Shown: positions 1-10,964 of the stretch, piece by piece
How the letters are laid out: every line of letters begins with the position of its first letter
How positions within the stretch are numbered: the first letter of the stretch is position 1
Assembly (NCBI GenBank): GCA_012931725.1
Contig: CM022946.1
Location: 80,963,963-81,027,962 of the forward strand
Length of the DNA: 64,000 nucleotides
Source of the DNA: Litsea cubeba
Taxonomy: Eukaryota; Streptophyta; Magnoliopsida; Laurales; Lauraceae
Reading direction: 5' to 3'
Made by a program: the position numbers and the translations under genes
The notes under the pieces: model-generated
What the model saw: the letters and a program-made list of their open reading frames with translations, nothing else
What the model was told of the DNA's origin: nothing
The model's database searches: none

Positions 1-900
1 TCCGCCACAATTCTAGTTTAGCATTCACTCCTTCTCTCGTCTCATCCACTAAAACAATGTCATCTGCAAATAACATACACCACGGCACCTCATCCTGGAT
101 ATGTCTTGTAATCTCATCTATAACTAGGGCAAACAAGTACGGGCTTAACACTGAGCCTTGGTGTAGACTAATCATGATAGGAAACTCCTTAGTTTCGCTG
201 CCAGTCGTCCTTATAGATGTCACGACTCTATCATACATATCCTTTATCGCCTCGATATATGCGACACACACTCTTTTCTTTTCCAGAACTCTCCAAAGAA
301 TCTCCCTACGAACCCAGTCATAGGCCTTCTCCAGGTCAATGAACACCATATGTAAATCTCTCTGACCTTCTCTATATTGTTCCATTAACCTCCTAAGGAG
401 AAAGATAGCCTCCATAGTTGATCTCCCAGGCATGAAACAAAATTGATTCTCTAAAATGTTTGTTGTTCTTCTTAGTCTTCTCTCAATAACTCTCTCCGAT
501 AATCTCATCGTATGGCTCATCAATTTAATCCCGCGGTACTTCGCATAGTTCTAAATATCTCCTTTGTTCTTGTATATGGGTATAAGAATACTTTTCCTCC
601 ATGCATTAGGCATCTTCTTGCTCTTTAGCACTACATTAAAAAGCTTTGTCAACCAACTAATGCCATCCTCCCCCAAGCAACTCCAGACCTCAATAGGGAT
701 ACCATCTGGCCCAACCGCTTTCCCATTCTTCATTCTTTTCAATACTTCTTTAACTTCTTCCCTACTGATTCTCCTATAGAACATATGATTCGCTTCTTCT
801 CTAGAAATGGTAAGCTGCCCCAATTGTATGTCACTACTACTGCTTTAGTTAAATAACTTGTAGAAGTAGCTCTTCCAATGCTCCTTTATCTCCTCTTCCT
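1..900 (-). pseudogene. LINE reverse transcriptase domain, 3' end outside window
   Basis: The minus strand encodes the fingers motif NGKAVGPDGIPIEVW, the block WRKSILIPIYKNKGDI, a stop, then YRGIKLMSHTM, VFIDLEKAYDWV, QGSVLSPYLFALV and the catalytic FADDIVLVDE motif near 40-70. These are RT blocks 2 to 5 of LINE enzymes, which copy the element RNA at the nicked target. Stops near 551 (after KNKGDI) and 848 interrupt the frame. The thumb and the Cys-rich C terminus lie before base 1. The copy is inactive. Confidence 0.9.
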
Positions 901-904
901 TTAC

Positions 905-1396
905 TAATACCTTTTCATCCTCATCCTTAATGCATTTAACTTACTTTAAGTCCTTGGTCCGCTGATCTCTGGTTTTAGCAAGCTTGAATATCTCTCTTTC
1001 GCCTTCCTTAGTGTCAAGTCGCCTATATAGCTCCTCAAATGCCTTTGCCTTGGCCTCACTAATTGCCGTTTTGGTTTCTCTTTTTGCTTCTTTATACCTC
1101 TCCAAGTTCGCTTCATTTCGATCCTTTTGCCAAGTTTTAAAGCACTCTCTTTTAACTCTTATCTTGTCTTGGACGGCTTCGCTCCACCACCATGCATCTT
1201 TCTGTACCGGAGCACCCCCTTTGGATTCTCCTAAGACTTCTTTCCCTACCCTCCTAATACACTTTGCTACCTTATCCCACATATTATTTGCACTCTCATC
1301 TATTGCCCAAACGTCTTCCTCTAGTACTCTTTCCCTTAAAGCTAGTTGCTTATCACCTTTCAGGTTCCACCATTTAGTCCTTGAGCATCTATACAA
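905..1396 (-). pseudogene. LINE ORF2 linker between endonuclease and RT
   Basis: About 150 residues, rich in Lys, Glu, Arg and Trp, join the endonuclease and reverse transcriptase domains of this LINE. The region contains KWWNLKGDK and a charged helical stretch, and a stop lies near 941. This arrangement is normal for plant L1-type ORF2. No catalytic motif is expected here. The piece is out of frame with the endonuclease remnant. Confidence 0.7.
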
Positions 1397-1399
1397 CTT

Positions 1400-1870
1400 T
1401 TTTTTCTAGTCCACCTTTGTAGCTGCACATCTATGATCAACAACCTATGTTGCGAAGTCAAGATCTCCCCCGGTATAACCTTGCAATCTTTACAAGCTAA
1501 GTGGTCTCTTTTCCTAGTTAAGAAAAAGTCAATTTGTGTCCTCGATGAGCCACTCTTATAAGTCATCAAATGTTCCTCTCTCTTCCTAAAAAAAGGTGTT
1601 AGTTACCATGAGATCATAAGCCACTGAAAACTCTAAGATATCCTTCCCTTCTTCATTTCTATTACCGTACCCACGTCCCCCGTGTACTCCTATGTATCCA
1701 TCTATGTCGCGTCCTACATGACCGTTCAAATCTCCTCCTATGAAGACCATCTCTCCTTGGGGTATCTCTAGTAATACTCCTTCCAAGTCTTCCCAAAACT
1801 TCTCCTTATGTCCATCTCCTAAGCCCACTTGGGGGGCATATGCACTAATTATGTTCATTATCTCTTCTCC
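1400..1870 (-). pseudogene. LINE endonuclease domain remnant
   Basis: The minus-strand translation contains SAYAPQ followed by a GGDLNGHVG block. These are the conserved Asn- and Asp-containing motifs of the exonuclease-endonuclease-phosphatase fold that nicks target DNA in L1-type LINEs. Further on, a TQIDFFLTRK block and an SQHRLL block match the C-terminal Asp and His catalytic motifs. The frame breaks near 1586 at a run of A/T bases, so the two halves (1586-1870 and 1400-1569) are in different frames. The N-terminal part of the domain is missing. The family call is from motifs and is firm; activity is excluded by truncation and frameshift. Confidence 0.85.
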
Positions 1871-1924
1871 AAACACTAACTTAAAAGAAAAACATGTGTA
1901 AAAAAAACAAAAAAAAGAAAACAT

Positions 1925-2450
1925 GTGAAAAAAAGGAGAAAAGAAAAAGAAAGAAACAAATCAATTTTTTCTTGAAGAAGAGAACTTGAAGCCATTAATG
2001 GAGAAGAAGAAGAAAAGCTTGAAGATCCTTGAAGAAGAACTCTTGGTCTTGAAGCACTCTTGAGATTTTTGCAAAAGAAAGCAATAAGAGCAAGAGATCC
2101 AACCTTCCTTTGCTTTTATAGAAGAGAGCAAACCAAAGAAGGAAACAAGAAAAAAGGTAAGTGTTACTAATTAGTAACCTTACCAAAAGAAAAGAATTAG
2201 AAAGATTCTTTCCCAAAAGAAAGATATCTTAAGAGATTCTCTCCCAAAAGAAAGCAATGAGAGATTTTCTCCCAAAAAAGAGGAAATTTGAGATAATCTC
2301 TCCCAAAGAAAGATACTTTGAGATATTATCTCCCAAAATAAATGGAACATGAGAGTTTCTCTTCAAGTAAGGATATTTTTAGATATTCTCTATCCAAAGG
2401 AGATATTTTTAGATATTCTTTACAAAAATGAAACCATATAAGATCTAAGA
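1925..2450. repeat. Purine-rich low-complexity DNA with degenerate short tandem repeats
   Basis: From 1925 to 2160 the plus strand is dominated by GAA and AAG runs. From about 2190 to 2430 a degenerate unit of roughly 33-36 bp recurs, built on TCTCCCAAAAGAAAGATA followed by an AGAGATT-like stretch. I see no credible gene. It may be untranslated sequence of the retroelement whose LTR starts at 3215, but nothing proves that link. Confidence 0.5.
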
Positions 2451-3214
2451 CATTTCAAAAGCTTAAGGTCCCACGGGTTAGCCCATATGAGTAAGGTTTG
2501 ACCACCTAGGCACTAAAAAAAAAGGGCTCTTAGTCAAATAGAAATCTCTCTTACCAAGAGCATACAAAAATGGTTCCATGCCTCATTTTGAGTTTATTGG
2601 ACCATACAAAAAAAGAATTCCAAGCCCCATGAGCTTCCAAAATTCAAACCATCCAGCCTCATATACCAAATTGAGCCAAAATATTGAAATTGACATTTCA
2701 CAAAAACCCAAACCACTCCAATGGACCCAAATAGTCCCAAAGAGTGACCAAAAACCACATCCTAGTCCTCTAACTTGCCACATACAGCTTGTTAGGTCCC
2801 AGGACCAAAACCAAAAACCAAATCCAGATCCCCTAACTTGCCACATACGGCTTATTAGGTCACATGATCAAAACCAAAATCGACCCCCCAACTTGCCACA
2901 TACAACTTGTTGGGTCACACGATCAAAACCAAACCCGACCCCCTAACCTGTCACATACAGCTTGTTAGGTCATAAGGTCAAAAATAAAAATCCAAATCCG
3001 CATCCCTGATGTCAATTTTAAAACTTTGCCTCGAGATGGTACGTGATTCCTTTCACTACCATACAATTCCCCTGGAAACTCAAAAGGCTACAATACCAAA
3101 AGAAAGACTGCTCAAAGACTCTTTGTCAAGTCACAAGCTCTCCTTCAAAATTCTTTTCGAGGCACATCGACTACAAAAGTTAAGCAACTCATCGCTGTAC
3201 CTCAAGGGGGCATT
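2451..3214 (+). other. Probable 3' internal end of E-family element, with polypurine tract
   Basis: No protein family is recognisable here. The 3' boundary is informative: CTCAAGGGGGCATT (3201-3214) directly precedes the TGTTGACACC start of an LTR. A purine run at exactly this place is the polypurine tract that primes plus-strand synthesis in LTR retroelements. The stretch is therefore probably the 3' end of the element whose 3' LTR follows. Its 5' extent is undefined. Confidence 0.5.
2763..3001. repeat. Four tandem copies of a 55-63 bp unit
   Basis: The core CTAACTTGCCACATACAGCT recurs near 2769, 2838, 2888 and 2944, each time followed by TTAGGTCAC-like bases and a CAAAACCAAA run. The four copies differ by several substitutions each. 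The apparent reading frame over them, rich in Pro, Gln and His, is a product of the repetition and is not treated as a gene. Confidence 0.8.
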
Positions 3215-4924
3215 TGTTGACACCAAAAATGTCACTTTGCCTCTTTAACATTGAGAAAGTTAAATGTAGTCGCAGCCTACCACAAATGGGCGATGCTACT
3301 TCTAAAAAAATCAAATCTTGTTAGAATCAAACAAAAACTGCAAGATCCTTCAAGAAAGCCTAAGAGAGGAGTACACAGGAAGTTTCGGGTCATTTCAAAA
3401 TCATTTGGCCTAACTTCACTCCTCCGGTAGCTAAACAGGAGCTCGTGGCGGTGACAACATCGAAGACACCAAATCTTTGATCAAAGCCTGTGGATGGTCC
3501 TAAAATACATCCAAAAGGCTCCACGTCAAGTTCCAAGTCAAACTGACAACGTTTGACCCTACATAAACCCTCGAGCAGCTAAATCAAGCTCTCGGCCGCG
3601 AGAACCACTGAGGCCATCACTCATCAAACAGAGCACATGGGCGGCTTCAAGATGCCTACAAAGGGGTACATGTCAAGTTTTCGGTCATTTCGACAACATT
3701 TGACCAGACTTTAACCCTTGGAAGCCAAATCAGGCTACTCGGCGGCGAAGTTCCCCGGGACCATGGTTTCCAAGACAGAGCCTTTGGATCATCTCAAAAT
3801 GATTAGAATAGGTTCCCTGTCAAATTTTTAGTCAATCGGACATCGGTTGACTGCAAATCAAAGCACGACATCTTCCTCGTGATAGAATCAAGTCTACTGG
3901 TGACAGGACCCCATACGGCTTCAAAACTCGAGCAAAAGCCTGTGGTTGGTCTTATTTATTGCTTAGGAGGGTTCGCCTCAAATTTCAGGTCTTTCCGACA
4001 TCGTTTGACCCATTTTCAGCTTCTGACAGAAATTTGGCAGCTTTACATGACAAAGTCTTCGGCTTTCACGGAAAATAGGAAACTTTGCACCCCAATTTGC
4101 AAGGACTATCATCAAGTTTTCTACAGGGAAACCAGGCCAACAAATGTACAAAAATGTCAGGAAAAATACATAAGAAAAAAGAATGGAAAAAGACCATGAA
4201 ACGGTCGAAAAATGGTGACCGAAGGGGAAAAATTCCCCCATGGTCGCTGGTGACTCTGCACATGGTCACCGGCGACCATGGAGATCAGGGTCGCCGGATT
4301 TGCTCCGGAAGACCCATTTTCCATCCCTTTTCGCGTTTCGAAGCTGTGATTTTCCAACTTCAGACTTTTGAGGCACCAAATCCGTCGACATTTATCAAAA
4401 TCATGGGTCCGTCTTCAAGAGTATCAAAATCATCATTGATCGCCAACCAGTCGACCAAAAAGTGCACTTTCTACATCGATAGGACAGATGTCACCGGCCC
4501 GCTGTTAGCAATCAATGTCTGAAATTACATTGTCATCCGATGTCGATCAGCATGAAGATCCATCGATGATCCTCGCCAGAAGAATCACAAAAGAAGCGGC
4601 ACGGCCCGCGACCCTTCAACTGCTCGGCGACCACTTAATGCAGTTAATTGACTAGCTTTATTGCAGTCATTAATTCCTTACTTTGGACGGCCTAATCAGA
4701 AGCAAGCATTCGGGAGTTACAAGTCAAAGGTTTCATGGCATTTAAACCATAAAACTCCTCCCATCATGGTGATTAAAGGCGATTAAATGCCACTAATCTC
4801 CAACGGCCAATCAGAAGCCAAGAAAAAGGAGTTACAAAATAAAGAAATAAATTTTATAACTCCTCTCATTATGCGGCTTAATGACAATTAAAGCCCATAA
4901 AATCTCCTAAATGGCTACCAAAGG

Positions 4925-4932
4925 CCTATAAA
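4925..4932 (+). promoter_or_regulatory. TATA box of E-family LTR copy 1
   Basis: TATAAATA lies in the context CCTATAAATAGGAGAGC, conserved in all E copies (also 27515, 31749, 32873 and 59334). It probably starts the retroelement RNA about 30 bp downstream. Confidence 0.7.
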
Positions 4933-5076
4933 TAGGAGAGCATCCCAAGCATTCCGGATAGACTTCGGAAAATCTGGAAATCCAGACAAAAAAAGGCATC
5001 AGAAATCTAAGAGAAAGAAAGAGAGAAAACTCTGCTGAAGTTCTGCACCGACCACCACTACAAGGTGACAAAAGTC

Positions 5077-5107
5077 CCTTAGGGGGTAACCCCCCCCCCC
5101 CCCAAGG
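5077..5107 (+). repeat. G-run/C-run palindrome in E LTR copy 1
   Basis: CCTT plus a G run is followed by TA and a long C run ending in AAGG, about 150 bp after the TATA box. Other copies show an almost perfect palindrome at the same place, so a strong RNA hairpin in the transcribed leader is likely. The C run is expanded to about 14 here. Confidence 0.7.
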
Positions 5108-5440
5108 TCCTTGCCTTCTCCTTCTGCCTCTAATGGCTTAGACAGGGCTTTTCAACCCATCTACTTAGCTTTTTATTGGGCATAGGACCTCCTCTTGGTC
5201 TTTGTCCTCTAAAAATCTGTGGTTATAGCAAAGCAAAGCGAATCAAAAGCATCCTCTGTTCTCATCTGCATGGATGATGGCGAAGTCCACATATGGCTTG
5301 CGACTGTCAATATGAACAAGTCCCCCACAATCTCCTGAGAAGTTAGATCCTTCTTTTCTTGCTTTTCATTGTAGTTTGTATTTTTCTAAAAGAGACAAAA
5401 AAATCACAACTCTTGTCTTTCACTATTGATAAGAATTGTA

Positions 5441-5530
5441 AATCAGCTATAAATGCCAAAAACCAGCTATAAACGCCAAAAAATTGGCTATAAACACCAA
5501 AAATCGGCTATAAATGCCAAAAATCGCCTT
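5441..5530 (+). repeat. Short tandem repeats (about 19-20 bp) in E LTR copy 1
   Basis: Four to five copies of a unit like ATCGGCTATAAATGCCAAAA. The array is at the same place in every E LTR and varies in copy number and in C/T within the unit. Confidence 0.85.
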
Positions 5531-5834
5531 TCATGGCAAGCATCGCCTTTTACGGCAAAAAAAATGAAATCGTCTTTTACGGCATTTCAAAAACTTGTCT
5601 CTTTTCTTAAATATATGTGCAATGGAAACTTCAAAAAAGTTGATTTCTTTTTATTTGCGAAGGTCGATCTCCAGATCACCACTTACAATTCCAAGTAAAA
5701 ATAGAAAATATGGCACACCCACCCAAAAAAAAATGTTGATTCTCACTTTGCCCTTTGAGCGCGAAAGGGTTGGAACAAACGGACTATCACGTCCGCCGAC
5801 CTCGGTAAGCGCCGAGCAAAAGCGCGGTCCATCA

Positions 5835-7705
5835 ACAAGTATATTAGATGTAATACATGTGTATGGATGAGATCCACATATGGGAGACATGTGTTGCAAG
5901 TCTTGTACTTAAATATCTTCACAACTGGTGATGAGATTGGGCATCTCATCTAACAAGGTTGCAGCACTTTGATCACTATGAGATAGTGTGATTTGTCTCG
6001 ATCTTCATAATGTAATATTGTAGAGCATAGTACTGGTACATTGGATATATTGAAGGACCATAAGAAGCACCTGATGAACACTATCTTTACGTTAAGGTCT
6101 GTTTTCATAATTATCTATAAATAGGCTAATAATCCTGAGACATTAACAAACTCAAGTTTCTGTCTATTCATTTGCTTTGAGTCACCAATGAGTGAGGCCA
6201 ATTGTAGGTCAACACCTCTGTGTCTTGGGTACGTGGTAGTAAGACCGTGGGAACATTTAATGGTCAAGATGGAATCTATCCTCATTATCCCCTTGTGCCA
6301 ATTAATGGATTTATCATTGGTAAGTGTGCACCCATTCTAATTAAGATTTAATTGAATATGTATTGATGATCAATATAATTACTTGGGGCTCAAGGATAAT
6401 AATATATGGATCTAATTTGGAGGATATGTCCAATTGATCCATGGACAAAGATAGAAGGGCCTACTTGTACTCATAGGGAAGTTTAGGGTCTTCTTTGTAA
6501 TTTATTCCTAAGATCGGAGTTCAATTGTATTTATTTGGTCGAGTTATTTGCAATTAACAGTGGGCCCGGATTGCACATGAGATGTGGGGTTGATGTGTCC
6601 TAGTTGGAGCCAGCTAAGGACTCCATAGAAAGCTGGCTCCAATTGGGACACCCTGACTCCACATCTCATGTGAAATCGGGGCCCACAGATAATTGCAAAT
6701 AACTCTACTATATAAATGCAACTGAACTCCAGTCTTAGGAATAAATTATATAAAGACCATAAACTTCCCTATGACCATAAGTAGGCCCCTCCATCTTTAT
6801 TCATGGATCAATTGGATTAACATGTCAATCCAACTTAGATCCATATCTTATTATCCTTGAGACCCAATCAATTATAGTGATCATCAGTACCTATCCAATT
6901 AACTCTTAATTAGGATGGGTGCACACTTACCAATGATAAATCAATTAATTGACACAAGAGGATAATGATGATAGATTCCATCTTGACCATTGAATGTTCC
7001 CACAGTCCTACTACCACGTACCCAATATAATCCTACAGTCCTACTACCACGTACCCAAGACACCAAGGTGTCGACCTACAATTGGCCTGGCTCATTTGTC
7101 ACTCAAAGCAAATGAATAGGCAGAAACTTGAATTCATTAATGTCTCAGGATTATGAGCCTATTGCTAGGGAATTGTGAGAGCAGACCTTAAAGTAAGGAC
7201 AATATTTCATAAGGTGTTTCTCATGGTCCTTCAATACATCCAATATACTAGCATGATGATCCAAAGTCTTACACTCTAATGATTGAGACAAATCACACTA
7301 TCTTAAAGTGATCATAATGCTGCAACCTTGTCAGATGAGATGCCCAATCTCATCACTGGTTGTAAAGCTATTTAAGTATAAGATTTATGACACATGTCCC
7401 CTTTGGATCTTATCCATACACATGTATTATATCTAATATACTTGCGGATGAGATACCCAATCTCATCACTGGTTGTAAAGCTATTTAAGTATAAGATTTA
7501 TGACACATGTCTCCCGTATGTGGATCTTATCCATACACATGTATTACATCTAATATACTTGCGGACTTTGGTTCATCTCATGAACCATTATATCATTCGT
7601 ATTGGTTATGTGTAAGTAGGAAATAAAAACAATCATTTTATGAAAAGTAAACATGATTATATTGAAATAAATCAATTTATTACACCATCCACTGGATTAA
7701 GACCA
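5835..7705. mobile_element. Foldback element P1 with very long inverted arms
   Basis: The left arm (about 5837-6615) and right arm (6631 to about 7705) are imperfect reverse complements around a 15-base spacer (6616-6630), flanked by GGAGCCAGCT and AGCTGGCTCC. Matching blocks run outward, for example the GGGCATCTCATCT and AGATGAGATGCCC pair. No transposase frame is present, so it would be non-autonomous. The right end near 7700 reads CATCCACTGG; its complement CCAGTGGATG resembles the left end of P2 (CCAGTAGATG). The outer roughly 150 bp of the left arm is missing where the E LTR abuts. The superfamily is not determined. Arms this long occur in foldback and Mutator-like elements. Confidence 0.75.
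7336..7563. repeat. Tandem duplication of about 113 bp in the right arm of P1
   Basis: A block beginning GATGAGATGCCCAATCTCAT and ending ATATACTTGCG occurs twice in direct succession (about 7336-7447 and 7448-7563). The two copies differ at a few sites, the clearest being GTCCCCTTT against the longer GTCTCCCGTATGT. The left arm has a single copy, so the duplication followed formation of the palindrome. Confidence 0.8.
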
Positions 7706-7801
7706 TATAATCTAAAATAGGTGACGAGACTGGGGCTATGCAGGCGGAGGACAGGGGAGGTGCAACTCCAAGCGGAGTCTGGGGAGGTGCAGCTGCGGGC
7801 G

Positions 7802-8187
7802 TGTTGACACACAAAAATTCATTTGCCCATACATAACATTCCCCAAGGCAAAATACTCATTTTTCCACAAAAAAAATGATGATATTGAAGTCAGGCCGAC
7901 CACAGCAAGGGAACTCCCCAACGGCTACTATCTACAAGGCCCATTGGCCGTTGCAATCTTTACCAAACTTGCCACTAAAAAAAAAGAAGCAGCTGTTGGA
8001 CGTCATGTACACTAGCCGCCGCACTTTTTTTCTCCCAACTGCCTGTAGCCCACGATCTTTGGCCAGTAATTTCTTCCACTCATGGCCACGAAACCTGCAA
8101 AAGGGGACCAGTAACGTCTCTCGTTGGAGACAGTTTTGAAACCACCTCCATTGCTCCACGATCTCCAGCAGTTATGGCTCCTCAAAG
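7802..8187 (+). repeat. LTR Y, left part (split by solo LTR S)
   Basis: This segment starts TGTTGACACACAAAAATTC and breaks at 8187 exactly where solo LTR S begins. The sequence resumes at 22547 after the CAAAG target duplication and ends just before a gypsy-type primer-binding site at 23168. Joined, the LTR would be about 1.0 kb. It starts with TG; its 3' end near AATAGAAG is not a clean CA. It is the outermost layer of the nest. The 96 bases between P1 and this start hold nothing I recognise. Confidence 0.6.
8183..8187. repeat. Target site duplication CAAAG, left (solo LTR S)
   Basis: CAAAG here and at 22542-22546 bracket the TG...CA ends of solo LTR S after removal of the nested element. 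It proves one insertion event. Confidence 0.9.
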
Positions 8188-9509
8188 TGTCAACCCCGAT
8201 GAGGTTTGCTTTGATTAGAGTCAGTTAAGCCGAGATTAGATTTTAAGTGCGATTAGATGGCGTTTAGCCTAAATTGTGAGCTCGATAGATTTTTCATAGC
8301 TTTGGGAATTTTCGAGAGCCGTTGATTAAGCTCGTGGGACCCGTGTGTGTGTGGGAGGGAAATTATTCTTGATTTTTGTGAAATTATGATTTTTAATTCT
8401 TTTGATTTATCAAAATGGAATTTACAACTTTTATGTTCTCTCCGTCCGTTTTCGAAACTCTGAAATCACATTTTTCACCAAAAAGGGCAAAACAGACTTT
8501 TCACCTTGAAATCTGTGCATGAATTTCAATGTTTGCAAAATCATGTGAAAATTATATTTTTTGGAACTAGATTTTTCGATGATTGTTTTACTCTCTTTCG
8601 TCAATCTCATCCGGGACCCATAAGATGATGTTTTAAGCCCTTGAAGTTGTTTGATCTGGTGGGGCCCACACCCCACCCAACTTATAAGCCAACCCACATG
8701 TACCTTCTTCTCCATTTGAAAAATTCAAGTCACCTAAACCAAGGGAAGACTCAGCCAATTTCATTGCCTTCTTGATCAAACTGGAAATTTGATTGCACAA
8801 CCATCTTCCCCATCTCTCAAGCTTTCCATTAGTACTATTCTCAAAGGATTTCTGCTGGGATTGCTTTCTTCTTGAGGTTCTCCTTCCTTGATTGAGCTTT
8901 TAGAGGTAGGCCATGGCTTCCATTTCGAATTTACAGCTTTTATGGGCCCTTTAAAATTATTTTATCATGCATGCAAAGGAGTTCCTAGAGAACTCCTTCT
9001 CTTTTCAAAATTAGTGGATTGTTGAGTTCTTTTCATCGGGCTTTTGTAGATTGGAGGTTCAGCTGAGAGAGATGTGTTTGGGAGATACTTTTGAGTGCAT
9101 TTTGGACCAAGGCAAGTGAATGAATGAACTATGAATGTGCATGCATTGATTTATGGATTTTTTCCTTGATTTCATGTTTTTGCACCTAATATGTTTAATC
9201 TTACTTTACTTTGAAGTTTAGTTTACTAAATACGTGTTTTAAATGCTCATATGTTATGGTTTATTTCATTGAATTATGTCTTGAGAATGGTTTCATTTAA
9301 ATTAGAGTTTTGATGCAAAGATTGTTGTAAATGGTGAAGTGAATGAACGTGGTTTGGTTGGTTGGATTTGAAGTGATGGATTGGAGGTGTTAAATTTGTG
9401 AAATGGAGGAGCTTGAAGCTCAGTTTATTGCAGGGAAAGAGTGTTTTTGAATGGAGAATTCATTTGGGAAAGAAAAGACTTGAAACTGCACCTGATGTGA
9501 ATTTCCCGC

Positions 9510-9790
9510 AGCTGGGCGGTCACCTGGCGATCACCTGGCAGCTAGCCACTTGGTGCCTGGCAGCTGACCGAACCAGATTCGGTTACAATTCCAGAGAGCC
9601 GCATTCCAGTTATGAAGGGTCGGTCAGCCAGCGGTCACCTGTCGGCTAGCCGACCAGTGACCGAAAGCTAACCGAAAAGTTCGGTTACATCTCAATAATG
9701 TTGCATCCATCAGGTGATCCGTGGTCAGCCAACGGCTAACCGCCGAATTCTTCGGCGGCTAACCGCCAGCAAACCGCTAGGTAACCGAAA
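9510..9790. repeat. Cluster of CGGTCACC / GGCTAACCG motifs in LTR S
   Basis: Within 280 bp the motifs CGGTCACC, CGGTTAC, GGCTAACCG and CCGAATTCTTCGGCGG recur more than ten times on both strands, making many short inverted repeats in otherwise AT-rich DNA. It is analogous to motif clusters in the LTRs of T, C and E but differs in sequence. Confidence 0.6.
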
Positions 9791-10244
9791 TTCACCCAGA
9801 TTATTGGAAATGAAGGGAATGGAGGGGATTTCTATCCCAATCACTTTGGGACCCTACTTAGTCGATGTATAGACTTTGATGGCTTTAATGTCCTTTAAAA
9901 AAATTGGACACCATCTAAACAAATGATCGACATGGGATTTCAAAGTATATACGGTTCGACGATTATGGTCCCAAATGTATTGATGAAAAATTGTGATTTA
10001 TAAATCAAATTCTCGTTTTGCGATTCACATCAGCTTGAAAAGAATATTTCCGAGGTTTTTATTTAAAACCCCATTTGGGAATCATTGTGTGAATGGTCTT
10101 TTTTATACACATCGTGTTTGGACTACTATTTCGTGAACTTTCATGAACGAGCGTGCGTGTACTTGATATAGATTGAGCAGTTCCCGAATTTTGAAGTGTC
10201 AAACATTGTTTTGAAAGTGTGTATTTTCGTGTCAGCTCCACTCA

Positions 10245-10249
10245 GCTTG
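10245..10249. repeat. Target site duplication GCTTG, left (element T)
   Basis: GCTTG precedes the TG of the 5' LTR and is repeated at 21670-21674 directly after the 3' LTR. It shows that T inserted as one unit into LTR S. Confidence 0.95.
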
Positions 10250-10964
10250 TGTAAGGTCCCCGACCTTAATAGGGTGATTAATTTCTTAATATTGGCGATT
10301 AGCCTAATTAATTGTGATTTTTGCTAATTAGGTTAGTTTAGTGGCTAAGCGAGTTTCTTTTATCATTAGAAAGTGGTTGCGAAGTTTAGTTTGATTCCGA
10401 GGGCGATTAGTCTTAATAGGGGGTTAGGTTGTGATTAATAGGAAAATTGGGTATTTTCCCGAAAAAATTATGTTTTCGCCGAATTTGGGCTCGTTGGAAA
10501 GATCTCGTTGCATTCGTCATTTTCCGTTCTTGACTCGTCACGATTTGACGCTCCGAAGCCCCTCAATTAAGCACATTCTCTTAATTCACTCAAAGAGGGC
10601 ATTTGAGTCATTTTCCTCTCCACCTCTCTTTATTAAACCATTTAAGCAACTTCCTAGCAACTTCCTTGCATTCATTTCATCCCCATTTCAAGGAGCAGCT
10701 TGAAAGTCCGGGATCTTAACCCTAGAGGGGGGGTGAATAGGGTGAGCTACACTTTATGACTAATTATGACCAATTTTAATTTCTTTAAAACAAACTAGTC
10801 ACATGTGATGATTAACATACATAATGCGGAAGCTAAACAAAACAATCACCACAAAAGCAATCACCACTACACAAAGATTTATAGTGGTTCGGCCTCAATG
10901 CCTACATCCACTACCGGCTTGTGTTCCTCACACCCCACCGGATTTCCACTATTATGCTTTTCAA

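Larger units (their letters stand above)
1..1870 (-). mobile_element. LINE (non-LTR retrotransposon), truncated
   Basis: Read on the minus strand, this stretch encodes in order the C-terminal part of an apurinic-type endonuclease, a linker and a reverse transcriptase. That is the ORF2 order of plant L1-type LINEs. The 5' end lies near 1870, where homology begins inside the endonuclease; no ORF1 precedes it, so the copy is 5'-truncated, as is usual for target-primed insertions. The 3' end and poly(A) tail lie beyond base 1. Several frameshifts and stops show that it is dead. It is not related to the LTR elements beside it. Confidence 0.9.
3215..5834 (+). repeat. Ogre-like family E LTR, copy 1
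   Basis: The LTR runs from TGTTGACACC to CGGTCCATCA, that is TG...CA, 2620 bp. The same sequence recurs at 25637, 30009 and 57567. Upstream lies a polypurine tract, so this is a 3' LTR. The LTR has a TATA box near 4925, a G-run/C-run palindrome near 5080, and short tandem repeats near 5441. The left flank (GCATT) and right flank (ACAAG) do not match, because the left side is internal sequence. The right side enters the P1 foldback element directly. The family assignment comes from the long LTR, ORF1 and Gag of the copy at 57567. Confidence 0.85.
8188..10249 (+). repeat. Solo LTR S (chromovirus-type), left part
   Basis: S begins TGTCAACCCC at 8188 and is interrupted at 10249 by element T. It resumes at 21675 and ends GTGGCA at 22541. 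The 5-bp duplication CAAAG on both sides shows that the entire insertion is one LTR of about 2.93 kb, left after LTR-LTR recombination. Its layout resembles the LTR of T and fragment S2: a GTGGGGCCCACA block, a TATA-like CTTATAAG near 8680, a T/C-rich leader, a possible donor GAGGTAGG near 8905, and an acidic frame near the 3' end. Lineage is inferred from that resemblance. Confidence 0.85.

Noticed and set aside
2578..2946. Plus-strand frame rich in Pro, Gln and His
   Set aside because: It follows the 55-63 bp tandem units at 2763-3001 and has no domain.
3215..5834. Solo LTR with target duplication
   Set aside because: Flanking five-base words (GCATT and ACAAG) differ, and a polypurine tract precedes it, so it is a 3' LTR with internal sequence on its left.
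5835..7705. Autonomous DNA transposon with transposase
   Set aside because: No frame in the arms or centre exceeds about 75 codons or shows a transposase motif.
7802..7830. LTR Y as another E-family LTR because both start TGTTGACAC
   Set aside because: Similarity ends after about 20 bases; Y has a different primer site and length.
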